NCBI GenBank assembly: GCA_937867025.1
Contig: CALMKH010000098.1
Span: 1-46,232 of the forward strand
From: an uncultured Bacteroidota bacterium
GTDB taxonomy: Bacteria; Bacteroidota; Bacteroidia; NS11-12g; UBA955
Direction: 5' to 3'
Length of the DNA: 46,232 nt
Positions 8,807 to 19,865 of this stretch are shown piece after piece. Position 1 is the stretch's first letter, and each line of letters opens with the position of its first letter. Made by a program: the position numbers and the translations under genes. The notes under the pieces are model-generated. The model ran no database searches. It saw nothing but the letters and a program-made list of their open reading frames with translations, and was not told the DNA's origin.

Positions 8807-9223
8807 ATGCCGACCATACAACAATTGGTAAGAAAGGGGCGACAAACCTTAAATCTGAAAAGCAAATCTCCTGCTTTAGATTCATGTCCGCAAAGGCGCG
8901 GTGTTTGCACACGTGTCTACACGACCACCCCTAAGAAACCGAATTCAGCGATGCGCAAAGTTGCGCGTGTTCGTTTAACTAACGGAAAAGAAGTGAACGC
9001 CTACATTCCCGGTGAAGGTCATAACCTGCAAGAGCACTCTATAGTTTTAGTGCGCGGCGGCAGGGTAAAAGACTTGCCAGGTGTACGTTATCACATCGTC
9101 CGTGGTGCATTGGACACTGCTGGTGTGGAAGGTAGAAATCAACGAAGAAGTAAATACGGCACCAAAAAACCTAAGGCCAAAGCAGCCGGCGCAGCCGATG
9201 CGAAAGCCAAAGGCAAAAAATAA
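8807..9223 (+). CDS. rpsL: 30S ribosomal protein uS12
   Basis: Decoding-centre protein of the small subunit, 138 aa. The conserved loops [12 protein letters not shown] and [13 protein letters not shown] are intact, including the lysines whose mutation commonly gives streptomycin resistance, so this is a wild-type-like allele. The C-terminus carries a Lys/Ala tail ([15 protein letters not shown]) beyond the usual end of about 124 residues. The larger overlapping ORF at 8737 is a different frame and is not a gene. First gene of the supercluster. Confidence 0.98.
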   Translation: MPTIQQLVRKGRQTLNLKSKSPALDSCPQRRGVCTRVYTTTPKKPNSAMRKVARVRLTNGKEVNAYIPGEGHNLQEHSIVLVRGGRVKDLPGVRYHIVRGALDTAGVEGRNQRRSKYGTKKPKAKAAGAADAKAKGKK

Positions 9224-9235
9224 GGATAAGAATCA

Positions 9236-9706
9236 ATGAGAAAAGCAAAAGCAAAACGCAGAGTTTTATTACCTGATCCAAAGTTTAACGATGTGTTGGT
9301 AACACGTTTCGTTAATAACATGATGTATGACGGTAAGAAAAGTGTGGCATTCGGAATCTTTTACGATGCTATTGAGCTGGTGGAAAAGAAGATCACGGAA
9401 GAGCCTGGTATCGAAACCTGGAAAAAGGCATTGAACAATGTCAGTCCTATGGTAGAGGTAAAGGCTCGCAGGGTTGGTGGAGCAACATTCCAGATACCTA
9501 CCGAGATCGCACCGGAAAGAAGGGCTGCTATGGGCATGAAATGGATCATTTCTTACTCACGCAAGCGCAACGAGAAATCAATGGCAGAAAAACTGGCAGC
9601 AGAATTCATCGCCGCTTCAAAGGGTGAAGGAGCAACTGTTAAAAAGAAAGACGATACGCACAAAATGGCTGAAGCCAATAAAGCGTTTGCTCACTTTAAA
9701 GCATAA
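9236..9706 (+). CDS. rpsG: 30S ribosomal protein uS7
   Basis: Primary 16S rRNA binding protein that nucleates the 30S head, 156 aa, a normal length. Recognised by [42 protein letters not shown] and the C-terminal AFAHFKA. Lies 12 nt after rpsL. Confidence 0.98.
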   Translation: MRKAKAKRRVLLPDPKFNDVLVTRFVNNMMYDGKKSVAFGIFYDAIELVEKKITEEPGIETWKKALNNVSPMVEVKARRVGGATFQIPTEIAPERRAAMGMKWIISYSRKRNEKSMAEKLAAEFIAASKGEGATVKKKDDTHKMAEANKAFAHFKA

Positions 9707-9717
9707 GGAGATTATTA

Positions 9718-11829
9718 ATGTCACGCGATTTAAAATATACAAGAAATATAGGCATTGCCGCGCACATTGATGCAGGTAAGACTACCACCACTGAGCGTAT
9801 CCTTTATTACGCCGGTGTGAATCACAAAATTGGTGAAGTGCATGATGGCGCTGCTACAATGGACTGGATGGCACAGGAGCAGGAAAGAGGTATCACCATT
9901 ACTTCTGCCGCTACCACTGTGTTCTGGAAATACAGGAACAATACATACCATATCAATATTATAGATACCCCGGGTCACGTGGATTTCACTGTTGAGGTGA
10001 ACCGTTCACTCCGTGTACTTGACGGCCTGGTATTCCTTTTCAGCGCCGTGGATGGCGTTGAGCCGCAATCAGAAACCAACTGGAGGCTTGCCAATAATTA
10101 TCATGTACCAAGGATCGGTTTCGTCAATAAGATGGATCGTTCAGGTGCAGATTTCCTCAATGTGGTAAAACAGGTCAGGGATATGCTCGGCAGCAATGCA
10201 GTTCCCCTGCAGTTACCAATCGGTGCTGAGGATAATTTCAAGGGAGTTGTCGACCTGATTAATTTCAGGGGAATGGTGTGGAACGAAGAAGACAAAGGCA
10301 TGACTTACAAGGAAGTTCCTATTCCTGAAGACATGATGGAGGAAGCTACCGAGTGGAGAGAAAAACTTCTCGAGGCAGTTTCTGAATACGATGATAAACT
10401 GATGGAGAAATTCTTCGAGGATCCGAATACAATTACCGAAAGGGAAATACTGGATGCCTTGAGGGCTGCCTGCCTGGACATGAAAATTGTTCCAATGGTA
10501 TGCGGATCTTCATTCAAGAACAAAGGTGTGCAAACCATGCTCGACCTTGTTATGGAACTGATGCCGAGTCCTCTCGATAAAAAAGAGATCATCGGAACAA
10601 ATCCTGACACCGAAGAAGAAGTAAAACGCAAACCTGATTACAGCGAGCCATTTACAGCGCTTGCTTTCAAAATCGCCACCGATCCTTATGTGGGCCGCCT
10701 GGCATTTATGAGAGCTTATGCTGGCAAACTGGATGCAGGTTCATATGTATTGAATACAAGAAGCGGCAATAAGGAAAGGATTTCCCGCATATTCCAGATG
10801 CACGCCAACAAGCAGAACCCTATTGAGTTCCTGGGTGCCGGCGATATCGGTGCTGCGGTGGGATTCAAGGATATCAAGACCGGCGATACACTTTGTGATG
10901 AAAAACATCCTATAGTGCTCGAGTCCATGGTATTCCCTGAGCCGGTGATCGGTCTGGCGATAGAACCTAAAACCCAGGCTGACATTGACAAGCTGGGTGT
11001 AGGATTGAGCAAACTCGCCGAAGAAGATCCGACCTTCCGGGTGAAGACAGACGAAGAAACCGGTCAGACAGTTATCTCCGGTATGGGTGAGCTGCACCTT
11101 GAGATCATCGTGGACAGGCTGAAAAGGGAGTTTAAGGTGGAAGTGAACCAGGGCGCACCTCAGGTGGCTTATAAAGAAGCTATCAAAGGACGTGTTACCC
11201 ACAGGGAAACCTTTAAGAAACAAACAGGTGGCCGCGGTAAATTCGCTGATATCCAGTTTGAGCTTTCACCGGTTGATCCTGACTTTACAGGCGAGGGCCT
11301 GCAATTTGTAAACGAAGTTGTCGGTGGAGCAATTCCACGCGAATATATTCCTTCTGTTCAGAAAGGATTTGCCGAAGCAATGAAAAACGGCGTATTGGCC
11401 GGATATTCGATCGACAAGATGAAAGTAAGGTTGTTTGACGGGTCTTTCCACGCGGTGGACTCTGACTCCCTTTCATTCGAGATCTGTGCTAAATCCGCTT
11501 TCAGGGAAGCTGCTCCAAAAGCGCAGCCTATACTTCTCGAGCCAATTATGAAGCTGGAAGTTTTAACTCCCGCTGATTACATGGGTGATGTGCAGGGCGA
11601 CCTGAACAGGAGAAGAGGTATGCTGGAAGGTATTGACGAAAGGGCCGGTTCACAGGTGATAAAAGCCAAGGTGCCGCTGTCCGAAATGTTTGGATATGTA
11701 ACAACCTTGCGTACCATCACTTCAGGAAGGGCTTCATCAACGATGGAATTTGATCACTACGAAGAAGTTCCACGTGCAATGGCCGAGGAAGTAATTAAAA
11801 AAGTAAAAGGACAAAAAGCTAACGCATAA
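9718..11829 (+). CDS. fusA: Elongation factor G
   Basis: Translocation GTPase, 703 aa, full length. G motifs are present in order: [12 protein letters not shown] near residue 16, [18 protein letters not shown], and NKMDRSGAD. Domain IV and V motifs follow ([30 protein letters not shown]). An AAGGAG lies 7 nt upstream of the ATG, one of the few SD-like sites in the cluster. tuf does not follow; rpsJ does. Confidence 0.98.
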   Translation: MSRDLKYTRNIGIAAHIDAGKTTTTERILYYAGVNHKIGEVHDGAATMDWMAQEQERGITITSAATTVFWKYRNNTYHINIIDTPGHVDFTVEVNRSLRVLDGLVFLFSAVDGVEPQSETNWRLANNYHVPRIGFVNKMDRSGADFLNVVKQVRDMLGSNAVPLQLPIGAEDNFKGVVDLINFRGMVWNEEDKGMTYKEVPIPEDMMEEATEWREKLLEAVSEYDDKLMEKFFEDPNTITEREILDALRAACLDMKIVPMVCGSSFKNKGVQTMLDLVMELMPSPLDKKEIIGTNPDTEEEVKRKPDYSEPFTALAFKIATDPYVGRLAFMRAYAGKLDAGSYVLNTRSGNKERISRIFQMHANKQNPIEFLGAGDIGAAVGFKDIKTGDTLCDEKHPIVLESMVFPEPVIGLAIEPKTQADIDKLGVGLSKLAEEDPTFRVKTDEETGQTVISGMGELHLEIIVDRLKREFKVEVNQGAPQVAYKEAIKGRVTHRETFKKQTGGRGKFADIQFELSPVDPDFTGEGLQFVNEVVGGAIPREYIPSVQKGFAEAMKNGVLAGYSIDKMKVRLFDGSFHAVDSDSLSFEICAKSAFREAAPKAQPILLEPIMKLEVLTPADYMGDVQGDLNRRRGMLEGIDERAGSQVIKAKVPLSEMFGYVTTLRTITSGRASSTMEFDHYEEVPRAMAEEVIKKVKGQKANA

Positions 11830-11836
11830 TACAGTA

Positions 11837-12145
11837 ATGGTAACACAGAAAATAAGAATCAAATTGCGTTCACACGATCATAACCTGATTGACAAGTCAG
11901 CAGAGAAGATCGTTAAATCGGTAAAGGCTACCGGCGCCGTTGTAAGCGGTCCCATTCCCCTGCCGACCAATAAGAAGATCTTTACAGTGTTAAGGTCTCC
12001 GCACGTGAACAAAAAAGCCAGGGAACAGTTCCAGCTGTGCTCTTACAAGCGTCTCCTGGATATCCACAGTTCCACAGCCAAGACTGTAGAGGCGTTGATG
12101 AAATTAGAACTTCCAAGTGGTGTTGACGTTGAAATTAAAGTATAA
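11837..12145 (+). CDS. rpsJ: 30S ribosomal protein uS10
   Basis: 30S head protein that also serves as NusE in antitermination complexes, 102 aa. Recognised by [43 protein letters not shown] and the C-terminal [11 protein letters not shown]. It lies 7 nt after fusA, so the str and S10 groups are joined here. Confidence 0.98.
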   Translation: MVTQKIRIKLRSHDHNLIDKSAEKIVKSVKATGAVVSGPIPLPTNKKIFTVLRSPHVNKKAREQFQLCSYKRLLDIHSSTAKTVEALMKLELPSGVDVEIKV

Positions 12146-12151
12146 CAGATT

Positions 12152-12769
12152 ATGGTAGGATTAATCGGTAAAAAAATAGGAATGACCAGCATCATCGGTT
12201 TGAATGGTGCCAAAATCGGTTGTACAGTGGTACAGGCCGAACCCAATATTATTTCCCAGATAAAGACTGAGGAAAAAGAAGGATATAATGCACTCCAGAT
12301 ATCTGCCATTGAGCTGAAGGAAAAGCATTCCAACGCCGCAGCCATCGGGCACTTTGCAAAGGCAAATTCGAAGCCAATGAAAATGTCCCATGAGTTCCGT
12401 GTGGAAAAGGTTCAGGGAAATGTAGGCGACAGGGTTGATGTAACCATTTTCGCTGACGGTGATTTCGTGGATATCATCGGTACCTCAAAAGGTAAAGGTT
12501 TCCAGGGTGTTGTTAAAAGGCACAATTTTAACGGTGTAGGTCCTTCTACCCACGGTCAGCACGACAGGCAGAGGGCCCCGGGTTCAGTAGGTTCGTCTTC
12601 TTACCCTTCAAAAGTGTTCAAGGGTTTGAGAATGGCCGGAAGAATGGGCGGAAAAAGGGTTAAGAACATCAATGCGCAAATCCTGAAGGTTGTGCCTGAG
12701 CAAAACCTCCTGATCATTAAAGGAGCGATTGTAGGTCACAACGGTTCAATCATTGTAATAGAAAAATAA
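12152..12769 (+). CDS. rplC: 50S ribosomal protein uL3
   Basis: Early 23S rRNA-binding assembly protein, 205 aa. The N-terminal GLIGKKIGMTSI and the internal loop GKGFQGVVKRHNF...GPSTHGQHDRQRAPGS that reaches toward the peptidyl transferase centre are both present. Normal length, 6 nt after rpsJ. Confidence 0.98.
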   Translation: MVGLIGKKIGMTSIIGLNGAKIGCTVVQAEPNIISQIKTEEKEGYNALQISAIELKEKHSNAAAIGHFAKANSKPMKMSHEFRVEKVQGNVGDRVDVTIFADGDFVDIIGTSKGKGFQGVVKRHNFNGVGPSTHGQHDRQRAPGSVGSSSYPSKVFKGLRMAGRMGGKRVKNINAQILKVVPEQNLLIIKGAIVGHNGSIIVIEK

Positions 12770-12772
12770 GAA

Positions 12773-13399
12773 ATGGAACTGAAAGTAGTAACAATCAATG
12801 GAAGTGAGACAGGCAAGACTGTCGAATTACCTAAAGATATATTCGGTATGGCTCCGAACGACCATGCCATTTACCTGGATGTGAAACAATACCTGGCTCA
12901 CCAGAGGCAGGGTACTCACAAAACCAAGGACAAGGCTGATGTACACTACAGTACCAGGAAGATCAAACGTCAGAAAGGTACCGGAGGCGCACGTGCAGGA
13001 AGCATCAAGTCTGGTGTGTTTGTAGGAGGAGGAAGGATCCACGGACCGCGTCCGAAAGATTATACCTTCAAGCTGAACAAAAAGCTGAAAAAGCTTGCCA
13101 GGGTATCTGCGCTTTCTTATAAAGCCTCAACAAATAACATCATTGTTCTCGACAGTTTGACTTTTGATAAACCAAACACCAAGACATTCATTTCCGTACT
13201 GAACAATCTGAAGCTGAATGACCAGAGGGTTTTATTCGTGACGCCTGAACTGAATAAGAATGTGTACCTGAGCGGAAGAAACCTGCCTAAGGCCCATACC
13301 ATGCAGGCATCAGAAATCAATACATACCAGATATTGAAAGCTAAAACCCTTGTATTGGTGAACGACTCGATAGAAGTAATTAAACAAACATTGAATTAA
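12773..13399 (+). CDS. rplD: 50S ribosomal protein uL4
   Basis: 23S rRNA-binding protein lining the exit tunnel, 208 aa. The extended basic loop RQKGTGGARAGSIKSGVFVGGGRIHGPRPKDY is diagnostic. Three nt after rplC. Confidence 0.98.
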   Translation: MELKVVTINGSETGKTVELPKDIFGMAPNDHAIYLDVKQYLAHQRQGTHKTKDKADVHYSTRKIKRQKGTGGARAGSIKSGVFVGGGRIHGPRPKDYTFKLNKKLKKLARVSALSYKASTNNIIVLDSLTFDKPNTKTFISVLNNLKLNDQRVLFVTPELNKNVYLSGRNLPKAHTMQASEINTYQILKAKTLVLVNDSIEVIKQTLN

Positions 13400-13403
13400 G
13401 ATT

Positions 13404-13691
13404 ATGTCAGTATTAATCAAACCGCTGATAACAGAAAAGATGACGATGCTTACGGATAAGAGGAAGCAATACGGTTTCGTATGCCTCAGGTCCGCAACAA
13501 AGACAGAGATAAAAGCCGAGATCGAAAGGGTATATAATGTGGAAGTTGAATCGATCAATACCATTGTTACCACCCCTAAGCGCAAGAGGAACAGGCGTAC
13601 AGGACAGGTAACAGGTAGGACCAATATCTACAAGAAAGCAATTTGTAAGTTGAAAGATGGTCAAGAAATTGACTTTTACGAAAATATTTAA
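13404..13691 (+). CDS. rplW: 50S ribosomal protein uL23
   Basis: Tunnel-exit protein that docks trigger factor and SRP, 95 aa. Recognised by the N-terminal [10 protein letters not shown] and [27 protein letters not shown]. Four nt after rplD. Confidence 0.97.
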   Translation: MSVLIKPLITEKMTMLTDKRKQYGFVCLRSATKTEIKAEIERVYNVEVESINTIVTTPKRKRNRRTGQVTGRTNIYKKAICKLKDGQEIDFYENI

Positions 13692-13696
13692 AGAAA

Positions 13697-14533
13697 ATGC
13701 CAGTTAAAAGACTTAGACCGATAACACCGGGAACGCGATTCAGAATTGCAAATGCGTTTGCAGAACTTACAGCATCAGAGCCTGAAAAGAGCCTGACTGT
13801 ATCATTGTCTAAATCCGGTGGAAGAAACAACCAGGGTAAGATGACCATGCGCTATATAGGTGGCGGTCATAAGAGGAAATACCGTATCATCGATTTCAAG
13901 AGGGATAAGCATGGTGTACAGGCTGAAGTAAAGACCGTAGAGTACGATCCTAACCGTTCAGCTTTCATCTCCCTGCTGGAATACGCTGATGGCGAAAAAA
14001 GGTATATCCTTTGCCCTCACGGCCTGAAGGTTGGCCAGAAACTGAATTCAGGAACAGGTGTAGTGCCTGATCTGGGTAATACTCTGCCATTGTCAGAGAT
14101 ACCGCTGGGATCCATCATACACAATATCGAAATGGCTCCGGGCCAGGGCGGTAAAGTGTGCAGGAGTGCAGGTTCATATGCTCAGCTTACGTCAAAAGAC
14201 GGAAAGTATGCGGTTGTTAAGCTGCCAAGCGGTGAAACAAGGTTGATCCTTGCCGCATGTTCTGCCACCATTGGTTCGGTGTCAAACCCTGACCATAACC
14301 TGGAGAACTATGGTAAGGCCGGCAGAAGCAGGTGGCTGGGCAGGCGTCCGAGAACACGTCCTGCAGCAATGAACCCTGTAGATCACCCGATGGGTGGTGG
14401 CGAGGGCCGTTCAAAGGGCGGACAGCCAAGGTCAAGGACCGGTATCTACTCACAAGGTCAGAAAACGCGCGATACCAAAAAGAGCTCGAACAGATATATA
14501 ATAGAACGTAGAAAAGGAAAAAGAAATAAATAA
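13697..14533 (+). CDS. rplB: 50S ribosomal protein uL2
   Basis: Large, highly conserved protein required for subunit association and peptidyl transfer, 278 aa. Diagnostic stretches are [23 protein letters not shown] and the C-terminal [21 protein letters not shown] with its functionally important His. Its stop overlaps the rpsS start by 1 nt (TAATG). Confidence 0.98.
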   Translation: MPVKRLRPITPGTRFRIANAFAELTASEPEKSLTVSLSKSGGRNNQGKMTMRYIGGGHKRKYRIIDFKRDKHGVQAEVKTVEYDPNRSAFISLLEYADGEKRYILCPHGLKVGQKLNSGTGVVPDLGNTLPLSEIPLGSIIHNIEMAPGQGGKVCRSAGSYAQLTSKDGKYAVVKLPSGETRLILAACSATIGSVSNPDHNLENYGKAGRSRWLGRRPRTRPAAMNPVDHPMGGGEGRSKGGQPRSRTGIYSQGQKTRDTKKSSNRYIIERRKGKRNK

Positions 14534-14799
14534 TGGCAAGGTCACTTAAAAAAGGTCCCTTCATCGACTGGAAACTCGACGAGAAAGTTACCAAGATGAA
14601 CGAAACCAAGAAGAAAGCAGTAATCAAGACATGGAGCAGAAAATCCATGATTGCACCGGATTTTGTGGGTCACACTTTCGCCGTGCATAATGGCAACAAG
14701 TTTATCCCTGTTTACGTAACGGAGAACATGGTAGGCCATAAACTTGGTGAATTTGCACCTACAAGGACATTTAAAGGACACGGAGGCAACAATAAATAA
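14533..14799 (+). CDS. rpsS: 30S ribosomal protein uS19
   Basis: 30S head protein paired with uS13, 88 aa. Recognised by [11 protein letters not shown] and [39 protein letters not shown]. Translationally coupled to rplB through a TAATG overlap. Confidence 0.98.
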   Translation: MARSLKKGPFIDWKLDEKVTKMNETKKKAVIKTWSRKSMIAPDFVGHTFAVHNGNKFIPVYVTENMVGHKLGEFAPTRTFKGHGGNNK

Positions 14800-14804
14800 A
14801 CAGT

Positions 14805-15179
14805 ATGGAATCAGTAGCAGTATTAAAAAATTGCCCTTTATCTCCACGTAAAATGAGACTGGTGGTAGACCAGATCAGGGGACAGAAGGTTGAGAAAGCT
14901 CTCAATATTCTCCAGTTCAGCCAGAGAAGGTATTATGCCATCTATGTTGAGAAGCTGCTCAAATCAGCGATCAGCAACTGGGAACAGAAGAACCAGGGCA
15001 GCAAAGCCGATGAGAGCAATATCGTTGTATCATCTGTTTTCGTTGACGGAGCCGTTGTTGCAAAGAGGATGAGGACCGCTCCCCAGGGACGTGCCTACAG
15101 GATACGCAAGCGTTTCAGCCATATAACAATCAAGGTTGACAGCATAACAAAAAACGAAAACCAAATAGCAGAAGCATAA
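14805..15179 (+). CDS. rplV: 50S ribosomal protein uL22
   Basis: Tunnel-wall protein, 124 aa. The beta-hairpin that contacts the macrolide and tunnel region is visible as VVAKRMRTAPQGRAYRIRKRFSHI. Lies 5 nt after rpsS. Confidence 0.97.
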   Translation: MESVAVLKNCPLSPRKMRLVVDQIRGQKVEKALNILQFSQRRYYAIYVEKLLKSAISNWEQKNQGSKADESNIVVSSVFVDGAVVAKRMRTAPQGRAYRIRKRFSHITIKVDSITKNENQIAEA

Positions 15180-15182
15180 TTA

Positions 15183-15968
15183 ATGGGACAAAAAATAAAT
15201 CCAATATCGCTTAGATTAGGCATCATCAGGGGATGGGAAAGCAACTGGTACGGCGGAAAGAATTTTGCCGACAAGCTGGCCGAAGATGAAAAGATCCGCA
15301 AATACTTATATGTGCGTATCCCAAGGGGCGGCATGTCCAAGATTGTTATCGAAAGGACCATCAAAAGGATTATCATAACCATCCATACTGCCAAGCCCGG
15401 TATCGTTATAGGCAAAGGCGGAGCTGAGGTTGACAAAATCAAGGAAGAGTTGAAGAAGATATCGAAAAAAGATGTTCAGATCAACATATTTGAGATCAAG
15501 AGACCTGAGCTGGATGCCAAGCTGGTGGCCGAAACCATCTGTCAGCAGATCGAAGGCCGTGTAAGCTACAAGAGGGCTGTGAAGCAAGCGCTTGGCAATA
15601 CCATGAGAATGGGTGCCGACGGCATCAAGGTAAGCATCTCTGGCAGGTTGAACGGTGCTGAAATAGCCCGTGCCGAGAAATATAAGGAAGGAAGAACCCC
15701 ATTACACACCCTGCGTTCTGATATTGATTACGCACTGGGAGAGGCATTGACCGTATATGGAAAAATAGGTGTTAAGGTGTGGATATGCAGAGGCGAGGTT
15801 TATGGAAAACGCGACCTTTCCCTGAATGCAGGATCCGACAGGGGACCAAAGAGGGATGAAAGGCCGGCCAATGACAACAGGCGTGGCGGAAGGCGCGAAG
15901 GCCGTGAAGGCGGAAGAGGTCCGGGCGGCGATAACAGAGGTGGAGACAGAAGGAGGAGGGATAATTAA
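15183..15968 (+). CDS. rpsC: 30S ribosomal protein uS3 with RG-rich tail
   Basis: mRNA entry-channel protein, 261 aa. The KH domain is seen with its GxxG loop in [18 protein letters not shown], and the C-terminal domain ends around [18 protein letters not shown] 40-45 residue Arg/Gly/Asp-rich tail ([14 protein letters not shown] and onward) extends beyond the globular fold and is probably disordered. A 44-nt gap, the largest in this stretch, separates it from rplP. Confidence 0.98.
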   Translation: MGQKINPISLRLGIIRGWESNWYGGKNFADKLAEDEKIRKYLYVRIPRGGMSKIVIERTIKRIIITIHTAKPGIVIGKGGAEVDKIKEELKKISKKDVQINIFEIKRPELDAKLVAETICQQIEGRVSYKRAVKQALGNTMRMGADGIKVSISGRLNGAEIARAEKYKEGRTPLHTLRSDIDYALGEALTVYGKIGVKVWICRGEVYGKRDLSLNAGSDRGPKRDERPANDNRRGGRREGREGGRGPGGDNRGGDRRRRDN

Positions 15969-16012
15969 GAATTATAAGCGAAAGCAAATAACAATAAAAG
16001 GAAGAATTAGAC

Positions 16013-16432
16013 ATGTTAAGTCCAAAGAGAACCAAATTCAGAAAACAGCATAAAGGCAAAATCAAAGGTCTTGCAACAAGGGGACACCGCCTGAGCTTCG
16101 GTACTTTCGGTTTGAAAAGTATGGAACAGTCATGGATCACAGCCAGGCAGATAGAAGCAGCGAGGGTTGCCCTGACCAGGTTCATGAAAAGGGAAGGCCA
16201 GGTATGGATCAGAATATTCCCTGACAAACCTATCACCAAGAAACCAGCCGAAGTGCGTATGGGTAAGGGTAAGGGAGCTCCGGAATACTGGGTTGCCATC
16301 GTTAAGCCCGGAACCATTATGTTTGAAGTAACAGGTGTTCCTGCAGCTGTGGCTGAAAGAGGAATGTACCTGGCAGCTCAGAAGCTTCCTGTATCAACTA
16401 AATTCGTAATTAAACCTGATTATACAGAATAA
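16013..16432 (+). CDS. rplP: 50S ribosomal protein uL16
   Basis: Late-assembly protein near the A site, 139 aa. Recognised by [19 protein letters not shown] and the loop [15 protein letters not shown]. Stop and start overlap rpmC by 1 nt (TAATG). Confidence 0.98.
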   Translation: MLSPKRTKFRKQHKGKIKGLATRGHRLSFGTFGLKSMEQSWITARQIEAARVALTRFMKREGQVWIRIFPDKPITKKPAEVRMGKGKGAPEYWVAIVKPGTIMFEVTGVPAAVAERGMYLAAQKLPVSTKFVIKPDYTE

Positions 16433-16659
16433 TGAAACACAGGGAAATAAAAGAACTTCCAACCAAAGAGCTGGTTGAGAGGTATAAAGAAGAAAAAGTA
16501 AAACTTACCAAGGTAAAGTTTAACAACGCTGTGGCAAGGATAGAGCAGCCGCATAAGCTGAAACAGTCGAGGAAAATCATCGCAAGGATGCTTACCGAGA
16601 TGAATTCACGCAGGATAGAGAATGAATTAAAGGCCACAGAGAATAAAGACGAAAAGTAA
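16432..16659 (+). CDS. rpmC: 50S ribosomal protein uL29
   Basis: Small helical hairpin protein at the tunnel exit, 75 aa, slightly longer than usual. Pattern: [16 protein letters not shown], then the second helix [20 protein letters not shown]. Coupled to rplP and followed by rpsQ after 1 nt. Confidence 0.96.
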   Translation: MKHREIKELPTKELVERYKEEKVKLTKVKFNNAVARIEQPHKLKQSRKIIARMLTEMNSRRIENELKATENKDEK

Positions 16660-16660
16660 A

Positions 16661-16921
16661 ATGGAACAAACCAGAAACTCAAGGAAAGAAATCGTTGGCC
16701 GTGTGACCAGCAACGGGATGAACAAATCCATTGTTGTAGCTTTAGAAACTAAAGTGAAACACCCGAAGTATGGTAAATACTTTAAGAAGACCAAGAAGTT
16801 TTATGCTCATGATGAAAAGAATGAGTGTAATATCAATGATATAGTAAAAATCATGGAAACCAGGCCACTTAGCAAGCTTAAGTGCTGGAGACTTGTAGAA
16901 ATAGTAGAAAGGGCAAAATAA
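16661..16921 (+). CDS. rpsQ: 30S ribosomal protein uS17
   Basis: OB-fold primary 16S-binding protein, 86 aa. Recognised by [31 protein letters not shown] and the C-terminal [21 protein letters not shown]. Its last stop base is the first base of the rplN ATG. Confidence 0.97.
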   Translation: MEQTRNSRKEIVGRVTSNGMNKSIVVALETKVKHPKYGKYFKKTKKFYAHDEKNECNINDIVKIMETRPLSKLKCWRLVEIVERAK

Positions 16922-17289
16922 TGATACAAACAGAAAGTCGTTTAAAAGTAGCTGATAACAGCGGTGCAAAGGAAGTTCTCTGCATCAGGGTGCTTGGCGG
17001 AACCAGGAGGCGTTACGCTTCGGTTGGTGACAAGATCGTCGTGGCCATCAAGTCTGCGCTGCCTTCCGGCGGTGTGAAAGCCGGTACTGTTTCAAAAGCA
17101 GTTATCGTCAGGGTCAAGAAAGAAATTAAAAGGCCTGACGGCTCATATATCAGGTTTGATGAGAACTCATGCGTGTTGCTCAACAACTCGGATGAACCAA
17201 GGGGAACCCGTATTTTCGGTCCTGTTGCAAGGGAACTGCGTGAAAAACAGTTCATGAAGATCATATCATTGGCTCCTGAAGTTTTATAA
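16921..17289 (+). CDS. rplN: 50S ribosomal protein uL14
   Basis: Inter-subunit bridge protein, 122 aa. The ORF track extends it upstream to 16882, but the family starts with [18 protein letters not shown]. The ATG at 16921 gives exactly that and overlaps the rpsQ stop by 1 nt, so the shorter start is chosen. The C-terminal [14 protein letters not shown] motif is intact. Confidence 0.97.
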   Translation: MIQTESRLKVADNSGAKEVLCIRVLGGTRRRYASVGDKIVVAIKSALPSGGVKAGTVSKAVIVRVKKEIKRPDGSYIRFDENSCVLLNNSDEPRGTRIFGPVARELREKQFMKIISLAPEVL

Positions 17290-17307
17290 GCGTTAATATA
17301 GAAGGAA

Positions 17308-17655
17308 ATGAAAACGAAGAAAAATTCGCACGAAACTGCTAAGATACACATCAAGAAGGGTGATACCGTGATGCAGATCGCAGGCAAGATAACCGATAAC
17401 AAGAATACCGGGAAGGTACTTGTTGTCTATAAAAAATCCTACAGGGCCCTGGTAGAAGGTCTGAACATCATTTCACGCCATACCAAGCCGAACTCAGCCA
17501 ACCCTAACGGCGGTATCATTAAAAAAGAGGCACCTATACATATTTCCAACCTGATGGTTGTGGAGAATGGTGCGGTGACCAGGATAGGAAGAAAAGAAAA
17601 CGATAAAGGAAAATTACAAAGATATTCAGTAAAATCTGGTGATTTTATCAAATAA
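17308..17655 (+). CDS. rplX: 50S ribosomal protein uL24
   Basis: Assembly initiator protein with a KOW motif, 115 aa. Recognised by HIKKGDTVMQIAGKITDNKNTGKVL, RHTKPNSANPNGGIIKKEAPIHISNLM and the Lys-rich end. Lies 18 nt after rplN. Confidence 0.97.
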   Translation: MKTKKNSHETAKIHIKKGDTVMQIAGKITDNKNTGKVLVVYKKSYRALVEGLNIISRHTKPNSANPNGGIIKKEAPIHISNLMVVENGAVTRIGRKENDKGKLQRYSVKSGDFIK

Positions 17656-17668
17656 ATAAAGCAAGTAA

Positions 17669-18217
17669 ATGTCGTATATACCAAATTTAAAGAGAAAATT
17701 CACTGAAAGCGTTATTCCGCACATGATGCAGAAATTTGCATATAAAAATGTGATGGAGATACCAAAGCTTCAGAAGATATGCCTGAACCAGGGTGTTGGT
17801 GCTGCAGTTAATGATAAGAAGCTTATCGATGCTGCGGTTGATGAAATGTCAAGGATATCAGGTCAGAAAGCACAGGCTACCGTTTCCAAGAAGGATATCA
17901 GTAACTTCAAGCTTAGGGCCAAGATGCCGATTGGTGCGAGAGTAACACTGCGCCAGGACAACATGTATGAATTCCTCGAACGCCTTATTTCCATTGCGTT
18001 GCCCCGTGTACGCGATTTCCAGGGTCTGGAAGTGAAAGGTTTTGATGGCAGGGGTAACTATACCATGGGTATCAGCGAACAGATTATTTTCCCTGAAATC
18101 GATATTGACAAGACCAACAGGATATCAGGTATGGACATCACTTTCGTGACTACTGCAAAAACCGATGAGGAGTGTCTCGAAATGTTAAGGGCTTTTGGTT
18201 TACCGTTTAAAAAATAA
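17669..18217 (+). CDS. rplE: 50S ribosomal protein uL5
   Basis: 5S rRNA-binding protein of the central protuberance, 182 aa. Recognised by [28 protein letters not shown]-like sequence (here [15 protein letters not shown]), [11 protein letters not shown] and [17 protein letters not shown]. Normal length. Confidence 0.98.
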   Translation: MSYIPNLKRKFTESVIPHMMQKFAYKNVMEIPKLQKICLNQGVGAAVNDKKLIDAAVDEMSRISGQKAQATVSKKDISNFKLRAKMPIGARVTLRQDNMYEFLERLISIALPRVRDFQGLEVKGFDGRGNYTMGISEQIIFPEIDIDKTNRISGMDITFVTTAKTDEECLEMLRAFGLPFKK

Positions 18218-18228
18218 AAAAACAGAAC

Positions 18229-18498
18229 ATGGCAAGAGAAGCAATAAAAGCGAGAGAGCTGAAAAAGGAAAGACTGGTTGCAAAATATGCTGAAAAGCGC
18301 AAGCAACTGAAGGAAGCCGGCGACTATATAGGTCTCCAGAAACTTCCAAGGAGTTCTTCAAAGGTACGTCTCCGCAACAGGTGTAAATTAACCGGAAGAC
18401 CAAGGGGATACATCAGTGTCTTCGGTTTATGCAGGAACCAATTCCGCGAACTGGCCTCAGCAGGCAAGATCCCGGGAGTAACAAAATCAAGCTGGTAA
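18229..18498 (+). CDS. rpsN: 30S ribosomal protein uS14, long zinc-free form
   Basis: 30S head protein, 89 aa. The length and absence of paired CxxC motifs place it in the long C-minus form. Recognised by [14 protein letters not shown]-like start, [23 protein letters not shown] and [11 protein letters not shown]. Confidence 0.97.
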   Translation: MAREAIKARELKKERLVAKYAEKRKQLKEAGDYIGLQKLPRSSSKVRLRNRCKLTGRPRGYISVFGLCRNQFRELASAGKIPGVTKSSW

Positions 18499-18513
18499 TA
18501 AAAAAAAAGAAAA

Positions 18514-18912
18514 ATGACTGATCCAATAGCAGATTACTTAACACGTTTAAGGAATGCCTTACAGGCTAAACACAGGATTGTAGAGATCCCGGCCTCCAAT
18601 ATCAAGAGGGCGATGACAAAAGTGTTGTTCGAAAAAGGGTATATCCTGAACTATAAGTTTGAAGAAACAGATAACAAACAGGGTGTTATCAAGCTGGCGT
18701 TGAAATACGATCCGCTGTCAAAACAGCCTGCCATCAGGGAATTAAGGAGAGTGAGCAAGCCCGGTTTAAGGAAATACGCTCCGGCAGATAACCTGCCAAG
18801 GGTGATCAACGGTCTGGGAATTGCTATTCTTTCCACTTCCAAGGGTGTAATAACAGATAAAGAAGCCAAAACATTGAACGTAGGCGGCGAAGTATTGTGC
18901 TACGTGTCATAA
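18514..18912 (+). CDS. rpsH: 30S ribosomal protein uS8
   Basis: 16S rRNA central-domain protein that in some bacteria also represses the spc operon, 132 aa. Recognised by [15 protein letters not shown] and the C-terminal [32 protein letters not shown] did not identify a regulatory mimic site. Confidence 0.98.
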   Translation: MTDPIADYLTRLRNALQAKHRIVEIPASNIKRAMTKVLFEKGYILNYKFEETDNKQGVIKLALKYDPLSKQPAIRELRRVSKPGLRKYAPADNLPRVINGLGIAILSTSKGVITDKEAKTLNVGGEVLCYVS

Positions 18913-18930
18913 AAAACAAGAAAAAAGAAC

Positions 18931-19488
18931 ATGTCAAGAATAGGTAAAGCCCCGATAAGTATTCCTGCAGGAGTAGATATAAAGGTCTCTGCGGATAATG
19001 TGGTAACTGTGAAAGGCCCTAAAGGTGAATTGCACCAGCCGGTAAAGCCTGATTTCAAGGTGGAGCTGAACAACGGTGTTCTCACCATTCAGCGCCCAAA
19101 CGACGAAAAGGCCAATAAAGCCCTGCACGGCCTGTACCGCTCACTCCTCAACAACAATGTGAAGGGTGTGACTACAGGACACGCTACAAGGCAGGAACTT
19201 GTGGGTGTGGGTTATAAAGCCACTAACTCAGGACAGATATTGGACCTTTCAATAGGATATTCACACAGGATCATGCTTGAAGTGCCAAAGGAAATCAAGT
19301 TGTCTACCGTGACTGAAAAAGGACAGAACCCGACCATCATCATGGAGAGCGCCGACAAGCAACTGCTTGGCCAGGTAGCAGCCAAGATCAGGTCATTCCG
19401 CAAGCCTGAGCCGTATAAAGGTAAAGGTATCAGGTTCACCGGTGAGCAACTGAGAAGAAAAGCAGGTAAATCAGCATCTAAAAAATAA
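18931..19488 (+). CDS. rplF: 50S ribosomal protein uL6
   Basis: Protein near the factor-binding site, 185 aa. Recognised by [22 protein letters not shown] and the C-terminal [25 protein letters not shown]. Normal length and order. Confidence 0.98.
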   Translation: MSRIGKAPISIPAGVDIKVSADNVVTVKGPKGELHQPVKPDFKVELNNGVLTIQRPNDEKANKALHGLYRSLLNNNVKGVTTGHATRQELVGVGYKATNSGQILDLSIGYSHRIMLEVPKEIKLSTVTEKGQNPTIIMESADKQLLGQVAAKIRSFRKPEPYKGKGIRFTGEQLRRKAGKSASKK

Positions 19489-19499
19489 TTAGAAAGACA

Positions 19500-19853
19500 A
19501 TGAGCAATTTTAAAACCGAAAGGAGATTAAAGATCAAGCGCAGGGTGTCAGGAAGCATAGTGACTTCGGCCGAGCGTCCACGCCTCGTGGTTTTCCGCAG
19601 CAATTCAGAAATATATGCGCAGATCGTTGATATCAGCAACAAAACCATATGTTCTGCCAGCAGCCTTGAGAAAGATCTCAGCGGATTGAAGGAAACCAAT
19701 ATGGCCAAGGCTTCCCTTGTGGGAAAAAGGATCGCTGAAAAAGCAAAATCCCTTGGAATCGAAAAAGTAGTGTTTGACAGGAACGGTTTCCTGTACCACG
19801 GAAGGATCAAGAACCTGGCAGACGGAGCCAGGGAAGGAGGCTTACAATTTTAA
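19500..19853 (+). CDS. rplR: 50S ribosomal protein uL18
   Basis: 5S rRNA-binding protein, 117 aa. Recognised by [31 protein letters not shown] and the C-terminal [25 protein letters not shown]. Confidence 0.98.
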   Translation: MSNFKTERRLKIKRRVSGSIVTSAERPRLVVFRSNSEIYAQIVDISNKTICSASSLEKDLSGLKETNMAKASLVGKRIAEKAKSLGIEKVVFDRNGFLYHGRIKNLADGAREGGLQF

Positions 19854-19865
19854 CAAAAGAAAAAC

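Noticed and set aside
8737-8934. 65-aa ORF overlapping the rpsL promoter
   Set aside because: It spans the -33/-7 elements and continues in the wrong frame of rpsL.
16882-16920. Extended uL14 start from the ORF track
   Set aside because: It would overlap rpsQ by 40 nt and add residues not found in the family; MIQTESRLK is the normal start.
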